From Segetibacter koreensis DSM 18137 (GTDB taxonomy: Bacteria > Bacteroidota > Bacteroidia > Chitinophagales > Chitinophagaceae), in assembly GCF_000374045.1 (NCBI RefSeq), contig NZ_KB893330.1:9394-73393 (forward strand): a stretch of 64,000 nucleotides of DNA, given 5' to 3'. Positions 46,883 through 56,645 of the stretch are shown here, one piece after another; position 1 is the stretch's first letter, and each line of letters starts with the position of its first letter. The position numbers were made by a program, and so were the translations under genes. Below the pieces are notes generated by a model. The model made no database searches. It saw nothing but the letters and a program-made list of their open reading frames with translations, and was not told the DNA's origin.

Positions 46883-48676
46883 TTATGTAGTTGCCAACTC
46901 GACGACGGGATGATCAATAAGATAAAGCCCATCTGTTATTAGTTTTTCATATTCTGCCGATGTGGAAGCTTTGCGCTCTAAATATTCTTTTATTTCTTTT
47001 GCGATTTCTGTATAAATGTTCTCCTGGGTCATTATCTCGAGAATTTCAAGAGAACATAACCAATCATCAGGAAAAACATATTTTAACCTGTTCCAAACTT
47101 CGGGCAACTGAAGACAATCATTGTGTTGCTCCCGGCAATTTCTTACCGCCTGAAACAATTGCTGGTATTCCTTTTCCCTTACAGTATAATTATGGTGATG
47201 GGTTTTGGTTTTAGGAATTAATGCAACTTCTTCAAAAGCGTTTTTATCTGCTGCCCCACAAAAAACAGACCTAATTCTTTCTCCAACTGCCATATCATAA
47301 TTACCCCATGCAGGCTCAAAATAATTTTCCCCGTCAACACCTTTAACCGTACAGTTTGCAAAAGTAATAATTAATAATTTTTCATTTTTAAATGTCAGTT
47401 GTGCAACCACTCCACCTACAGTAATGCCTGATTCAAATTTGAGGGAACCAGGTTTATCTTTTTCAATGCCTATATTTTGCAAGTCTTCTTCTGAAAAATT
47501 TTCAAGTGGCAAGTTGTTTCCTTTTAGTTTTCCCGCAGGGGATGTAAAACCATTTTTATGATAACTCTTGTCGTGACCGCTTAGTTGCTTATTTTCTTCA
47601 GCGAGAGCAGTAGGTCCGCCGGTTTTAATAAAAATTACATTGTTTTTGTCATCTACCTTCACATCTGTAAATATTCCTGAGACCTGCAAACCCGAATTGT
47701 AAACAACCGTGCAAACATTTTTGCATTCTATAGCTTTAAGCACACCTTCGGCACCCCCTTTTCTAAAAGCCATCGTATTTGCAAATTCTTCAAGTACATT
47801 TATCAAATTTTGAAAAGTTGGTGTTACAAATAACTGCGGCTGTGGTTTAGTTATGTCAAACGGATAATTAACTGCGTCAATAGTGTACCAGAGTTTTTTT
47901 ACTTCCGGCTTCATACAGTTAGCGCTTTCGCCGATAGACGATAACAAACCTGCTCCGTAGATTTTCGGATTTTCCAATGTTCCTATTAAACCATATTCTA
48001 CTGTCCACCAATGCAAGCGGCTTAATAAAGCCATTTCTGAAGGTTCACCAAGATTTTGCTGGCAGAACGCTACCTTTTTTTCTGCCTGGGTTAACTCATC
48101 AGCGTCAGCATCTGGCAACTCTTTTAAAATTGACAGTTCGCGTATTGCTTCATACAGCTCAAAATCTTTAAAGGAAAACATTGCTTTTGCACCAATAGAA
48201 CCAAAATAACTTAAGTATTGATTATAATCACTATCTGCAATTATAGGAGCATGGCCGGCAGATTCGTGAATGATGTCAGGAGCAGGAGTATATTCTATAT
48301 GATGTAGCTGGCGTATGTCAGCGGCAATGACCAAAACGTGGTATGCCTGGTATTCCATAAAGGCGGCCGGAGGAATGAAACCATCGACAGTAACAGCTCC
48401 CCATCCAATTTTTGCGAGTGCGTCATTCATTTCCTGCAAATCAGGAATTTTTTCTATAGTAAGGCCGGCTTTACGCAAACCAGGTATATAAGGGTAATAA
48501 GCCACATCTTTTAAATAGCTATAATTTTGACGCATCACGTATCGCCATACAGCATGATCAACAGGTGTGTATTTTTCATAATGCTGTTCTACTATAAATT
48601 GCCTTAAATGTTTTGGCAACAGGGCAACATGTGGATTATTAAAGTCATTAAATTCATTCATATAGTTTGCATTCAA
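46883..48676 (-). CDS. pterin-dependent aromatic amino acid hydroxylase with large C-terminal extension
   Basis: A non-heme iron monooxygenase, related to phenylalanine 4-hydroxylase, that would hydroxylate phenylalanine (or Trp/Tyr) using tetrahydropterin. The iron ligands are visible as His137 and His142 in IIHESAGHAPIIAD and Glu227 in WTVEYGLIG; VDGFIPPAAFMEYQA is the conserved pterin-side region. The catalytic domain takes about residues 1-310. The remaining ~285 residues (from about VLKAIECKNVCTVVYNSG) form a beta-rich domain I cannot name, absent from the ~260-residue bacterial PhhA. Start could be 48676 or the ATG at 48661. It heads a two-gene operon with an SDR. Confidence 0.92.
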   Translation of the reverse strand: MNANYMNEFNDFNNPHVALLPKHLRQFIVEQHYEKYTPVDHAVWRYVMRQNYSYLKDVAYYPYIPGLRKAGLTIEKIPDLQEMNDALAKIGWGAVTVDGFIPPAAFMEYQAYHVLVIAADIRQLHHIEYTPAPDIIHESAGHAPIIADSDYNQYLSYFGSIGAKAMFSFKDFELYEAIRELSILKELPDADADELTQAEKKVAFCQQNLGEPSEMALLSRLHWWTVEYGLIGTLENPKIYGAGLLSSIGESANCMKPEVKKLWYTIDAVNYPFDITKPQPQLFVTPTFQNLINVLEEFANTMAFRKGGAEGVLKAIECKNVCTVVYNSGLQVSGIFTDVKVDDKNNVIFIKTGGPTALAEENKQLSGHDKSYHKNGFTSPAGKLKGNNLPLENFSEEDLQNIGIEKDKPGSLKFESGITVGGVVAQLTFKNEKLLIITFANCTVKGVDGENYFEPAWGNYDMAVGERIRSVFCGAADKNAFEEVALIPKTKTHHHNYTVREKEYQQLFQAVRNCREQHNDCLQLPEVWNRLKYVFPDDWLCSLEILEIMTQENIYTEIAKEIKEYLERKASTSAEYEKLITDGLYLIDHPVVELATT

Positions 48677-48941
48677 ACACCTATGTAAAGTTAGCTAATT
48701 GTCTCGACCTGAGTTAGGCTGAACTGCGGATTGGCAGAACCAGATTTGATGGAATTATTTGGAAAATTGGAAGGATTTTTTTTTGAAATTCAGGTTACAA
48801 ACTGATCAAGGTTAAGGTGATTTAAAACCTTTACTCACTGAAGTTGATACTAGTTGAACTATTGCAGCAGGCTATAGAAATACATTACAATTAAGACCGA
48901 TCAAAAGCAGATAAAACCTGTTAATTTTGTACCTCAGAATA

Positions 48942-50567
48942 TTACAGACCCGTAATTATTATATTTCCCAAGCTCATTCTTTTAATTGTAACTGCATAAT
49001 CACCATTAGCAAGGCTTTTCAAAACATAGCCCTGGTCTCTTAGATCGGAACGTAATGAAATAGTCTTCCCATTTAAAGTTATTTTTACTGGTTTAAATGC
49101 AAGCCGTAGATATTCTGTTCCATTATCGCTTGTAGCCCTATATTCAATTCTTTTAGGCTTGTAAAATACTTTTTTTAATATTCCTTCAGAATACAAAATG
49201 TGGTTTTCATGGAGGGGCGCCCATTCCGGAATTGCCCCTAAAGCTGGATAAAACATGCGAGGGCCTTCACCATAACAGTCAGACCACCAATTGGAGATCC
49301 CGTTACTGACCGGGCTCTCAAAAGCACGCCCGGTCGAATCATTACAATAGGTAACCCAGTTGAATGAACGGTACGCCTTATCTTTATATTTTTCATCGCC
49401 CGATATTGCATACCAACGTGCGCATTCTGCTGCATATCGCGCTGTCTGATAATCCATTTTAATCAAAAATCCATCCTGTTCCCCTACTATATTTGCCCCC
49501 CACATATTAGCAGGTTCGTTTCCTGCGCAACGGGTAACAAAATTGTCCTCGGTCCATTTTATCAGTTTCGGTATATCAGTTTTCCACGCGGTATCAAACT
49601 CTGGATGATCAAACATATACAGTTTTGCATTGCTCGCGCTCATGTTACTTTTATATGTGTTGCTGTTAACATTATTATCAGTGTGGCCATCAGTCCAGTA
49701 ACCTGTTTTCATAGGAAATTGAAGTATAAAATTCCGTGTTTTGTCCATCGCCAGTTGATAATCGCATATATTACCAATTTTTGCTTTCACAAGATTGTCC
49801 AACAGCGAGTAACATCCTATCCAGTTGGCTCCATATTCCGCTTTAATTTCACCTGTACTCATCACTACCCTGTAAGGCCAGACAGACTTGGTTGCAGAAC
49901 CCGTTCTTGCTTTGAGAGCAAGCGTATTTGCAACATTAACTGCCGCTGTTTTATATTTTTCTTCACCTGTATACAGGTACAGCCGGTAGTAGGTCAATCC
50001 CATATCACCTGCATGGTCTACCTGTATTTCATGCAAAACAAATCTTCCAGCTGATGTAAAACCACGAAAGATTGTGTCGCCTGCATTGGTGGTAGTGTAT
50101 GGAAAATTTGGCCAAGCAAATGTTGAAGGACTGGTCCCATGAGCTATAGTATAATCAATCAGTTTTTTTACAATAGTCATTACGGTTGTATCGCCCGTAT
50201 ACGCATAATATAAACGAGCAGATTCAAACCAGTTTGGTATTTTTTCACCAACATCATTCATCCATGTATCAGGTTCAAGATTCCAGAGGTACGCACAGTA
50301 AAAATAATATTGCGGATAAGAGGATCGGGGTTTAGGGCCCGGACTATTTGGAACCCTGGTTTTAATGAAGTTCCACCGCTGGTGGAGAAATTTACTATAA
50401 GCACTTGATTGAGGTGTGATCCAGGAAACAATTTTTGACTGCTTATCTAAAATTACTTTGTGCCCAATAAATGAATCAGCTTTTGCATTTGCGGTAAATA
50501 AAGTCGATTGAGCAGAAAGAGAAGATGTAATTGAAGTTGCAAGTATAAATACCAAAATATTTTTCAT
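48942..50567 (-). CDS. secreted protein of unknown function, likely alpha/alpha-barrel (six-hairpin) fold
   Basis: I do not recognise the family. A signal peptide ends at ...SLSAQS. The ~440-residue core is helical with repeated patterns such as WFESARLYYAYTGDTT, GLTYYRLYLYTGEEKYKTAA and YAAECARWYAISGDEKYKDK, each a helix, aromatic pair and YTGD/SGDEKY turn; this spacing is typical of six-hairpin glycosidases, lyases and C5-epimerases. Conserved-looking acidic and aromatic positions (YWTDGHTDNN, WWSDCYGEG) could form an active site. The last ~80 residues look like a small beta domain. A role in glycan processing is a guess from fold alone. Confidence 0.7.
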   Translation of the reverse strand: MKNILVFILATSITSSLSAQSTLFTANAKADSFIGHKVILDKQSKIVSWITPQSSAYSKFLHQRWNFIKTRVPNSPGPKPRSSYPQYYFYCAYLWNLEPDTWMNDVGEKIPNWFESARLYYAYTGDTTVMTIVKKLIDYTIAHGTSPSTFAWPNFPYTTTNAGDTIFRGFTSAGRFVLHEIQVDHAGDMGLTYYRLYLYTGEEKYKTAAVNVANTLALKARTGSATKSVWPYRVVMSTGEIKAEYGANWIGCYSLLDNLVKAKIGNICDYQLAMDKTRNFILQFPMKTGYWTDGHTDNNVNSNTYKSNMSASNAKLYMFDHPEFDTAWKTDIPKLIKWTEDNFVTRCAGNEPANMWGANIVGEQDGFLIKMDYQTARYAAECARWYAISGDEKYKDKAYRSFNWVTYCNDSTGRAFESPVSNGISNWWSDCYGEGPRMFYPALGAIPEWAPLHENHILYSEGILKKVFYKPKRIEYRATSDNGTEYLRLAFKPVKITLNGKTISLRSDLRDQGYVLKSLANGDYAVTIKRMSLGNIIITGL

Positions 50568-51287
50568 GACTTGGGGGTTGAGGTTTGCACGTGTAGAGTC
50601 TGTATCTAACCATTCTGATAATAAGAACTTATTTGCGGCAGTTTTGCCTCAGATAAATAAAATTAATTGCTGTTATCAGCTTTTTATTCACTTAATCTTT
50701 AGGGCTCGGTGTAGTTATTTTCTTTATGTAGTAGGTGAGCAGGTTATCACAACTCAAATATAAATAATTTAAATAGGTATTCAAATTTTGTTGAAACACT
50801 CTCTTATAGATTTATTTTGCCGCTGAGTTAGTCGAAGAAATGAATACACTTTTGAAAGCCGTAAGTATCGCATTAGTTCAAATTAAAATAGAGAAAGTAC
50901 ATAGTTTATTTTTATTAGTGGGAGAACAAAACGTTTTGACGTAACTTTTTATATTGATCATTCGGCCAATTGTTTTATGAAAACAGTGAGTTTGTCAAGT
51001 ATGTAGTCGTATATACTATCCAATTGCTATCAATATCACATTCACACCTCTTCCACGACATTTTGTAGAAATCAAGATGTTATTTATAGAATACAGAAAT
51101 TGTTACAACTTTAAATAAGTATTTTGCAATTAAGGCTAAAGCCGAACAATGCAGTGCGAAAAAACGGGTTGCTGCCAGGATGGTGTAATAACTGGCATTG
51201 CGATCTTGAATTATCGAGGTGTAGTGAACATTCTGCATGAACGCGACCAACAGAGTTTCTAAAATTTATTAGCATAAAGCCAGGTAA
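50568..51287. other. gene-free divergent region
   Basis: These 720 bases separate two divergent genes and show no ORF that I accept. A 12-base perfect palindrome CAAAACGTTTTG lies at 50927-50938; its AAACGTTT core with central CG resembles LacI-family operators, about 350 bases before the FAD-enzyme gene. No RNA gene or repeat array was recognised. Confidence 0.4.
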
Positions 51288-52793
51288 ATGAAAAATGTAA
51301 AAAGAAGAGATTTTATTAAAAACACAATGATAGCCGGAATAGGTACTTCTCTTATTGCTCCTGTTAGTCTAGAAGCTATGGAAGATGTTGTAAAAGTAGA
51401 AGTCGGCAATATTGGTGTTTCTGTTCCTGGTAAAAGTAAGAAAGTTATTGTTGCCGGTGGTGGCATTACCGGTTTATGCTGTGCCTATGAATTAATGAAA
51501 AACGGTCATGATGTAGTTGTATTGGAGGCTAACGGGAGGCATGGAGGACACGTCTTTACCGGTCGCGACGGCTTGTCTGAAGGGTTATATGCAGATTACG
51601 GAGCCGACCACATAACAAAGCCGGGTTATGAAAGATTTTTTGAGTATGTGAAGGAGTTCGATCTTACTGCACTTCCTTACCCCAATGCAGAAGGCTCTGA
51701 GGCCGCCCCTGATAAAAATGCCCTTAAAATGATTGATGGTAAATTTTATTCACGCGAAATGCTTGCTGATCCCGCGGTTTTAAGAAAACTGGGTTTTAAT
51801 GAAAGGGAAGTTACATTCCTATCCAAGAACCCCTGGTACAATTTAAGCTCGCTGTTTTTGAAATCCTATCGCAATAAGTTTGCTGCCCCTGACGAGCCCT
51901 TTGGGATAGGTTACGATGATCTGGATAAAATTTCCATTGTTGATATTTTTAAAAAAGAAAATGCGTCACCAACTGCACTTCGTTTTCTTGGAGGACAGAA
52001 TACGTCTGCGCTCTACTACTTGTGGCGGCTGGCAATTATGGGTTTTCGCGGAATACCAATGTCGGAGGGCGAAACTTTTCATTTGAAAGGTGGCAACCAG
52101 GAACTTCCTACTGCTTTTGCCAAACGGCTGGGATCACGTGTCTTGTTAAATCATCCTGTTCTTGCTATTAAACGTGGCGAAACCGGAATCACGGTTATTT
52201 ACAAGGCCTACGGCTATGATGAAGAAAAAGAAATGACCGCAGATTTTCTCGTGAACTGCATTCCACTTCCCATATTTAAAAACATTCCGGTAACTCCTGC
52301 GTTATCACCGGAAAAGCAATATGTAGTAGACAACATCTCTTACAGTTCTCATCCCTTTTATGTATTTGAAGCAAGTTCAAGATTTTGGTTAGATGATGGA
52401 ATAAAAAGCATTAATATGGAATTTGAACATCCTGATATTTCATCTGTCTGGCAGGAAACAAACCAGGTAGATACGACTCGCATTATCTTAAAGGCATATG
52501 GGCCTGGCGGACTTTCTCCCCAACGGGTTTTAGCTGCTTTTAGAAAACTCTATCCAGGTAAAAAAGACACAATTGTACAGGCATTAACGGTAGACTGGAC
52601 AAAAGATAAGTTTGCACCAACCTGTGAGATGGAACCATTTCCTATTGGAGAAATGCATAAGTTTTGGCCACAAATAATGAAACCTGATGGAAGAATATAT
52701 TTTGCCGGCACTTATGCAGACAATCTCAGCCGCGGAATGGAATCGTGTATTCGTTCGGCTCAACGGGTAGCCAGGGAGATTAATAATATTTGA
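51288..52793 (+). CDS. Tat-exported FAD-dependent oxidoreductase (amine oxidase family)
   Basis: A flavoprotein of the flavin-containing amine oxidase/phytoene-desaturase-like superfamily. The N-terminus reads KRRDFIKNTMIAGIGTSLI, a twin-arginine signal. The FAD-binding site is IVAGGGITGLCCAYELMKNG followed by VVLEANGRHGGHVFTGRDG, the usual GG doublet. The C-terminal GRIYFAGTYADNLSRGMESC segment is the second FAD motif. Substrate unknown. A c-type cytochrome gene starts 31 bases downstream, so electrons are probably passed to heme rather than to oxygen, making it a dehydrogenase; this is inference from context. Confidence 0.87.
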   Translation: MKNVKRRDFIKNTMIAGIGTSLIAPVSLEAMEDVVKVEVGNIGVSVPGKSKKVIVAGGGITGLCCAYELMKNGHDVVVLEANGRHGGHVFTGRDGLSEGLYADYGADHITKPGYERFFEYVKEFDLTALPYPNAEGSEAAPDKNALKMIDGKFYSREMLADPAVLRKLGFNEREVTFLSKNPWYNLSSLFLKSYRNKFAAPDEPFGIGYDDLDKISIVDIFKKENASPTALRFLGGQNTSALYYLWRLAIMGFRGIPMSEGETFHLKGGNQELPTAFAKRLGSRVLLNHPVLAIKRGETGITVIYKAYGYDEEKEMTADFLVNCIPLPIFKNIPVTPALSPEKQYVVDNISYSSHPFYVFEASSRFWLDDGIKSINMEFEHPDISSVWQETNQVDTTRIILKAYGPGGLSPQRVLAAFRKLYPGKKDTIVQALTVDWTKDKFAPTCEMEPFPIGEMHKFWPQIMKPDGRIYFAGTYADNLSRGMESCIRSAQRVAREINNI

Positions 52794-52824
52794 TTTTTCA
52801 GAACAATTTATCTGAAGTTAACTT

Positions 52825-53574
52825 ATGCTAAAGAAACTAACATTCTTTCTAATGTATGTATTTGTTGTTGTTGTTTTATATTCTTTTGTTACGGTCAGCA
52901 GCAATTTCGAAAAGAATATAAAAGGGCAAGAAAACCATCCACCTGTTGTAAAAATCATTACTCCTGCAAACAACAATTCTTATGCATGGAACACTCCAAT
53001 TCCTTATAAGATCAAAGTGTCTGACCCGGAGGATGGAGAATCTGAATTCCAGGAAATTTCATCAAATGATGTGTTTCTACAGGTAAAGTACCTGGCTGAC
53101 GCAACAAAAGCATCTGCTGAATTAAAGCAGGGAGACAAAAGCGAACCGACAGGGTTAACAGCCATTAAAAGTTCAAATTGTCTTAACTGTCACGCTTTTA
53201 CCGGTAAATTAATTGGTCCTTCATTTTACGATATTAGCAAACGCTATCCCAATACAAAATTGAATCTTGATATTCTCGAAAAACATATCCGGGAAGGTTC
53301 ATCAGGTGTATGGGGCAACGTAACCATGCCTACGCATACTGAATTAACGAAAGAAGAAACCCGGGAAATGGTTACCTGGATCTTAGAAAACGCAGCTGAT
53401 CCTAATGTGAGTTACTTCCGGGGCACAGAAGGTTACTTTACCATTAAACCTCCTGTTGAAACTCAGCAACAAGCCGCCTTTGTTGTCACCGCCAGTTACA
53501 CTGATCATGGAGTGAAAGATAAACCTAAACAAAATCAAAGAGGCCAGGATGTAATTATTATCCACGGCAAGTAA
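52825..53574 (+). CDS. membrane-anchored c-type cytochrome
   Basis: A mono-heme cytochrome c facing the periplasm. An uncleaved signal or anchor covers residues ~5-24. Residues ~38-100 form a beta-sandwich-like region (PPVVKIITPANNNSYAW) often seen in proteins that accompany sugar or alcohol dehydrogenases. The heme site is CLNCH at 119-123, with FTGKLIGPSFYDISKRYP following, and a likely distal Met in NVTMPTHTELT. A final ~50 residues form another beta region. It most likely accepts electrons from the upstream FAD enzyme, with which it shares an operon. Confidence 0.9.
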   Translation: MLKKLTFFLMYVFVVVVLYSFVTVSSNFEKNIKGQENHPPVVKIITPANNNSYAWNTPIPYKIKVSDPEDGESEFQEISSNDVFLQVKYLADATKASAELKQGDKSEPTGLTAIKSSNCLNCHAFTGKLIGPSFYDISKRYPNTKLNLDILEKHIREGSSGVWGNVTMPTHTELTKEETREMVTWILENAADPNVSYFRGTEGYFTIKPPVETQQQAAFVVTASYTDHGVKDKPKQNQRGQDVIIIHGK

Positions 53575-53646
53575 AGTGAATACAAGTTATTGCAGTAGAC
53601 GGGTTTCGAAAATTTTTTAACCCTTTTCGAAGCACCTAATACCTGT

Positions 53647-54363
53647 TTATGGATTTGTAGAAAAAATACTGGCTTCTTTTACAAATATTCTTCGGTTTAA
53701 TTTTAGTTGGGCAATAATCAGTTCAGCAAAGTCTTCCGGATGCATGACTCTTTCAGGATCACCAGTAATTAAATTGGCGCTATGTGCTAAATCTGTAACT
53801 ACAGTACTTGGTGCTAATGCCATTACACGGATGTTGTGCTTACGTACCTCCTGCATTAAGCTTTCCGTTAAACCAAACACGGCAAACTTAGATGCACTAT
53901 ACGCACTCGTTACAGCACTACCCGTTTTACCTGCTGTAGAAGAAATATTAATTATATCACCGGTTTTTCTTTCTATCATTTGCGGCAATACAGCCCGCGT
54001 TGCATAATACACACCAAATACGTTTATTCTAATCATATTTTCCCATACTTCAGGTTCAAGTTCCAGAAACTTTCCAAACGTTCCGGTCCCTGCATTATTA
54101 ATAAGTATGTCCACAGGTGCTAATTCACTTTGCACTTTTGCAACGGCTGCTTCTACCTCAGTTCTGTTACTTATATCAGCAGTAGCAACAGATGCTTTTA
54201 CGCCTAAAAGAGTAATTTCATCTGCCACGGCCTTTAAGTCTTTTTCTGTGCGCGCAAGCAGGCCTACGTTTACACCTTCCTTAGCCAGTGCTACAGCTAT
54301 CGCCTTTCCAATTCCTTTGCCAGCGCCTGTTACCAACGCTGTTTTACCTCGCAATGATTCCAT
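53647..54363 (-). CDS. short-chain dehydrogenase/reductase (3-ketoacyl reductase-like)
   Basis: A classical SDR of the FabG-like kind: [19 protein letters not shown] and [10 protein letters not shown] are intact. At 238 residues it is of normal length. It lies at the 3' end of a run of same-strand redox genes (gap of 106 bases from the next SDR), so it may be read through with them or have its own promoter. The substrate is unknown; related proteins reduce ketones or quinones. Confidence 0.9.
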   Translation of the reverse strand: MESLRGKTALVTGAGKGIGKAIAVALAKEGVNVGLLARTEKDLKAVADEITLLGVKASVATADISNRTEVEAAVAKVQSELAPVDILINNAGTGTFGKFLELEPEVWENMIRINVFGVYYATRAVLPQMIERKTGDIINISSTAGKTGSAVTSAYSASKFAVFGLTESLMQEVRKHNIRVMALAPSTVVTDLAHSANLITGDPERVMHPEDFAELIIAQLKLNRRIFVKEASIFSTNP

Positions 54364-54469
54364 ATATTTAATTTTAGTCTATAAAAATATCTAATACGTC
54401 AGGACCCCTTTACTTCTAATGCTTTTTTATTACATAAACTTTCGCCGATTGTTTTATTTGCCCAATAAT

Positions 54470-55321
54470 TTATCGTTCTGATTCAGGAAAATCTGCACTA
54501 AGGGTAAGCTCTTTCCATGCTGTAAAATTTTCTTTAAGTGCGTCTACTTTTTGTAGCGCCATGTCAAAAGCCGGCCTGCCTAATAATAAACGCAGGTGGG
54601 GACTTTGAGATTCGACTGCTTCAATAATGGCTTCACATCCCCTCACAGGATCTCCTTGCTGCTTACCACTACCCTTTTGACTTGCTGCCATGCGTATTCC
54701 TACCGTACTTTCATAATCTGCCAGTTGAACAGGTGTACGGGAGGTTGACCGTCCTGCCCAATCTGTCCGGAAAGGTCCTGGTTCAACCAATAATACCTTA
54801 ATTCCCAGCGGTTCTACTTCTTTAGACAACGATTCAGATAATCCTTCCACTGCGAACTTGGTTGCATGGTAAAAACCAGTTGCGGTAAAGCCTACAAGTC
54901 CTCCAATAGAAGAAAAATTAATAATGTGGCCGTGTCGTTGTTTTCGCATTCCAGGTAATACTGCCTGAATTACATTAACTAATCCAAAAAAGTTTGTTTC
55001 AAATTGCGCCCTGATTTTCTCTTCTTCACCTTCTTCAATGCTGCTGAAGTAACCATATCCTGCATTATTTACTAAAACGTCAATTTTCCCAAACGTTTCT
55101 TCTGCTTTAGCTATCGCAGTTAAAACCTGAGATTTATTGGTCACATCAAGTGATAGTACCAGTGCGTTTTCATATCCTTCTGCAATATCTTTGATTTGGT
55201 CTACGTTTCGGGCAGTAACAACTGCATTCCAGCCTCTGCCTAATATCAATTTGGCAAGCTCTCTTCCAAAACCCGTAGAGCAACCAGTTATAAACCAAAC
55301 AGGACTACTTGTTTTTTCCAT
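54470..55321 (-). CDS. short-chain dehydrogenase/reductase (extended, oxidoreductase type)
   Basis: A second SDR with variant cofactor motif TGCSTGFGRE, then NNAGYGYFSS and catalytic YHATKFAVEG. Its 283 residues include a C-terminal extension with the EPGPFRTDWAGRS motif often found in this widely annotated oxidoreductase subgroup. It sits 229 bases after the ene-reductase gene on the same strand. It is not a duplicate of the neighbouring SDR, since the two share only the general fold motifs. Substrate unknown. Confidence 0.9.
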   Translation of the reverse strand: MEKTSSPVWFITGCSTGFGRELAKLILGRGWNAVVTARNVDQIKDIAEGYENALVLSLDVTNKSQVLTAIAKAEETFGKIDVLVNNAGYGYFSSIEEGEEEKIRAQFETNFFGLVNVIQAVLPGMRKQRHGHIINFSSIGGLVGFTATGFYHATKFAVEGLSESLSKEVEPLGIKVLLVEPGPFRTDWAGRSTSRTPVQLADYESTVGIRMAASQKGSGKQQGDPVRGCEAIIEAVESQSPHLRLLLGRPAFDMALQKVDALKENFTAWKELTLSADFPESER

Positions 55322-55550
55322 GATATTATGTTTAAGATTATTTTTTATACCGTTACATTTCTTCCATATCTCTTTTCTAGCCCTCGTCTGTTAAAACGGT
55401 ACCTCAATAAAAGGGATTAAGTATTTCATCATAAGTCCAATATTAATTAGATAGAGTACTGCTACAACAACCAGACCTGATGGTTTTGTTGCAGCAGCAA
55501 ATCCTAAGAACCGGTAAAATTTTTAAATTTGAAAAAATATAGTCAGTTAA

Positions 55551-56645
55551 TTAAGCAGTTAATGCGGGATAATCCAAATAGCCCTTTATTCCTGTTGTAT
55601 AGAAAGTTTGCTGATCGGGTTTATTTAAAGGGGCACTAATTTCAAACCTCTTCACAAGATCGGGATTGGCAAGAAAAGGAACACCAAAAGCAACCAGGTC
55701 AGCATAACCCTCTTCAATTATTTGTGTGCCTGTTTCTTTGTTAAAACCTTTATTGATAATGAGTGTACCATTATACAAGGGTCTGAAGTGTTTCGCTACC
55801 TTGCTTACCGCAAACGGCACATCATCAACATTGGTAAAGGGTTCAGTTAAATGAATGTAAGCAAGACTATAATCATTCAAGCGTTTTATAATATATTCAA
55901 ATGTTGGAATTGTTTGCTCATCCACCATCATACCCATTGCATTGTGCATAGAAGGATTGAAACGAATACCTACGCGATCATAATCAATAACTCCTTTTAA
56001 AGCATCTAATGTTTCAAATAAAATGCGCGCACGATTTTCTATACTGCCACCATATTCATCAGTACGACGATTGGAAACACCATTAAAAAATTGGTGAAAT
56101 AAATAGCCGTTGGCCGCATGTAATTCCACTCCATCGAAACCTGCTTTTACTGCATTAGCGGCGGCATTTTTGAAGTCTTGAACAGTCTGTTTTATTTCTT
56201 CAATGCTCATTTCTTTAGGCGTTACGGTGTCAACAAAACCAGCGGTGGTATATGCCTTTGAGTTTGGATTGATAGCTGAAGGCGCGTGCGGCAGCTCCCC
56301 GTTGTGTAAGTCAGGGTGTGATAAGCGGCCAGTATGCCACAACTGAGCAAATATTTTTCCTCCATTATCATGAACCGCTTTTGTTACCAGTTTCCATCCT
56401 TCAGTTTGAGCCTCACTATAAATACCTGGAACATTGATAAAACCTACTGCTTTTGTGCTTACGAAAGTTCCTTCTGTAATAATTAATCCGGCTGTCGCGC
56501 GTTGCGCGTAATATTTCGCCGTTAATGATGTGGCTACATTGCCCTCGTTATTAGAACGGCTGCGGGTCATAGGTGCCATTACCATTCGGTTATTCAACTC
56601 TAATCCTGCCAAATTATATGGCGTTAATAAAACTTGCTTTTTCAT
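55551..56645 (-). CDS. Old Yellow Enzyme family alkene reductase
   Basis: An FMN-dependent ene-reductase (NemA/OYE-like) that reduces activated double bonds, nitro-esters and quinone-like electrophiles with NAD(P)H. The start at 56645 (MKKQVLLTPYNLAGLEL) fits the family; 11 extra upstream residues are unlikely. Motifs: RMVMAPMTRSRSN near the N-terminus, HAANGYLFHQFFNGVSN with the His-x-x-Asn active-site pair, NRRTDEYGGSIENRAR, and YADLVAFGVPFLANPDL at the end. Its place in a cluster with a nitroreductase, DsbA-like proteins and an HxlR regulator supports a detoxification role. Confidence 0.95.
   Translation of the reverse strand: MKKQVLLTPYNLAGLELNNRMVMAPMTRSRSNNEGNVATSLTAKYYAQRATAGLIITEGTFVSTKAVGFINVPGIYSEAQTEGWKLVTKAVHDNGGKIFAQLWHTGRLSHPDLHNGELPHAPSAINPNSKAYTTAGFVDTVTPKEMSIEEIKQTVQDFKNAAANAVKAGFDGVELHAANGYLFHQFFNGVSNRRTDEYGGSIENRARILFETLDALKGVIDYDRVGIRFNPSMHNAMGMMVDEQTIPTFEYIIKRLNDYSLAYIHLTEPFTNVDDVPFAVSKVAKHFRPLYNGTLIINKGFNKETGTQIIEEGYADLVAFGVPFLANPDLVKRFEISAPLNKPDQQTFYTTGIKGYLDYPALTA

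Noticed and set aside
50566-50763. 65-codon frame divergent from the unknown secreted protein
   Set aside because: It begins at the start codon of the opposite gene, has no family match and lies in a promoter region.
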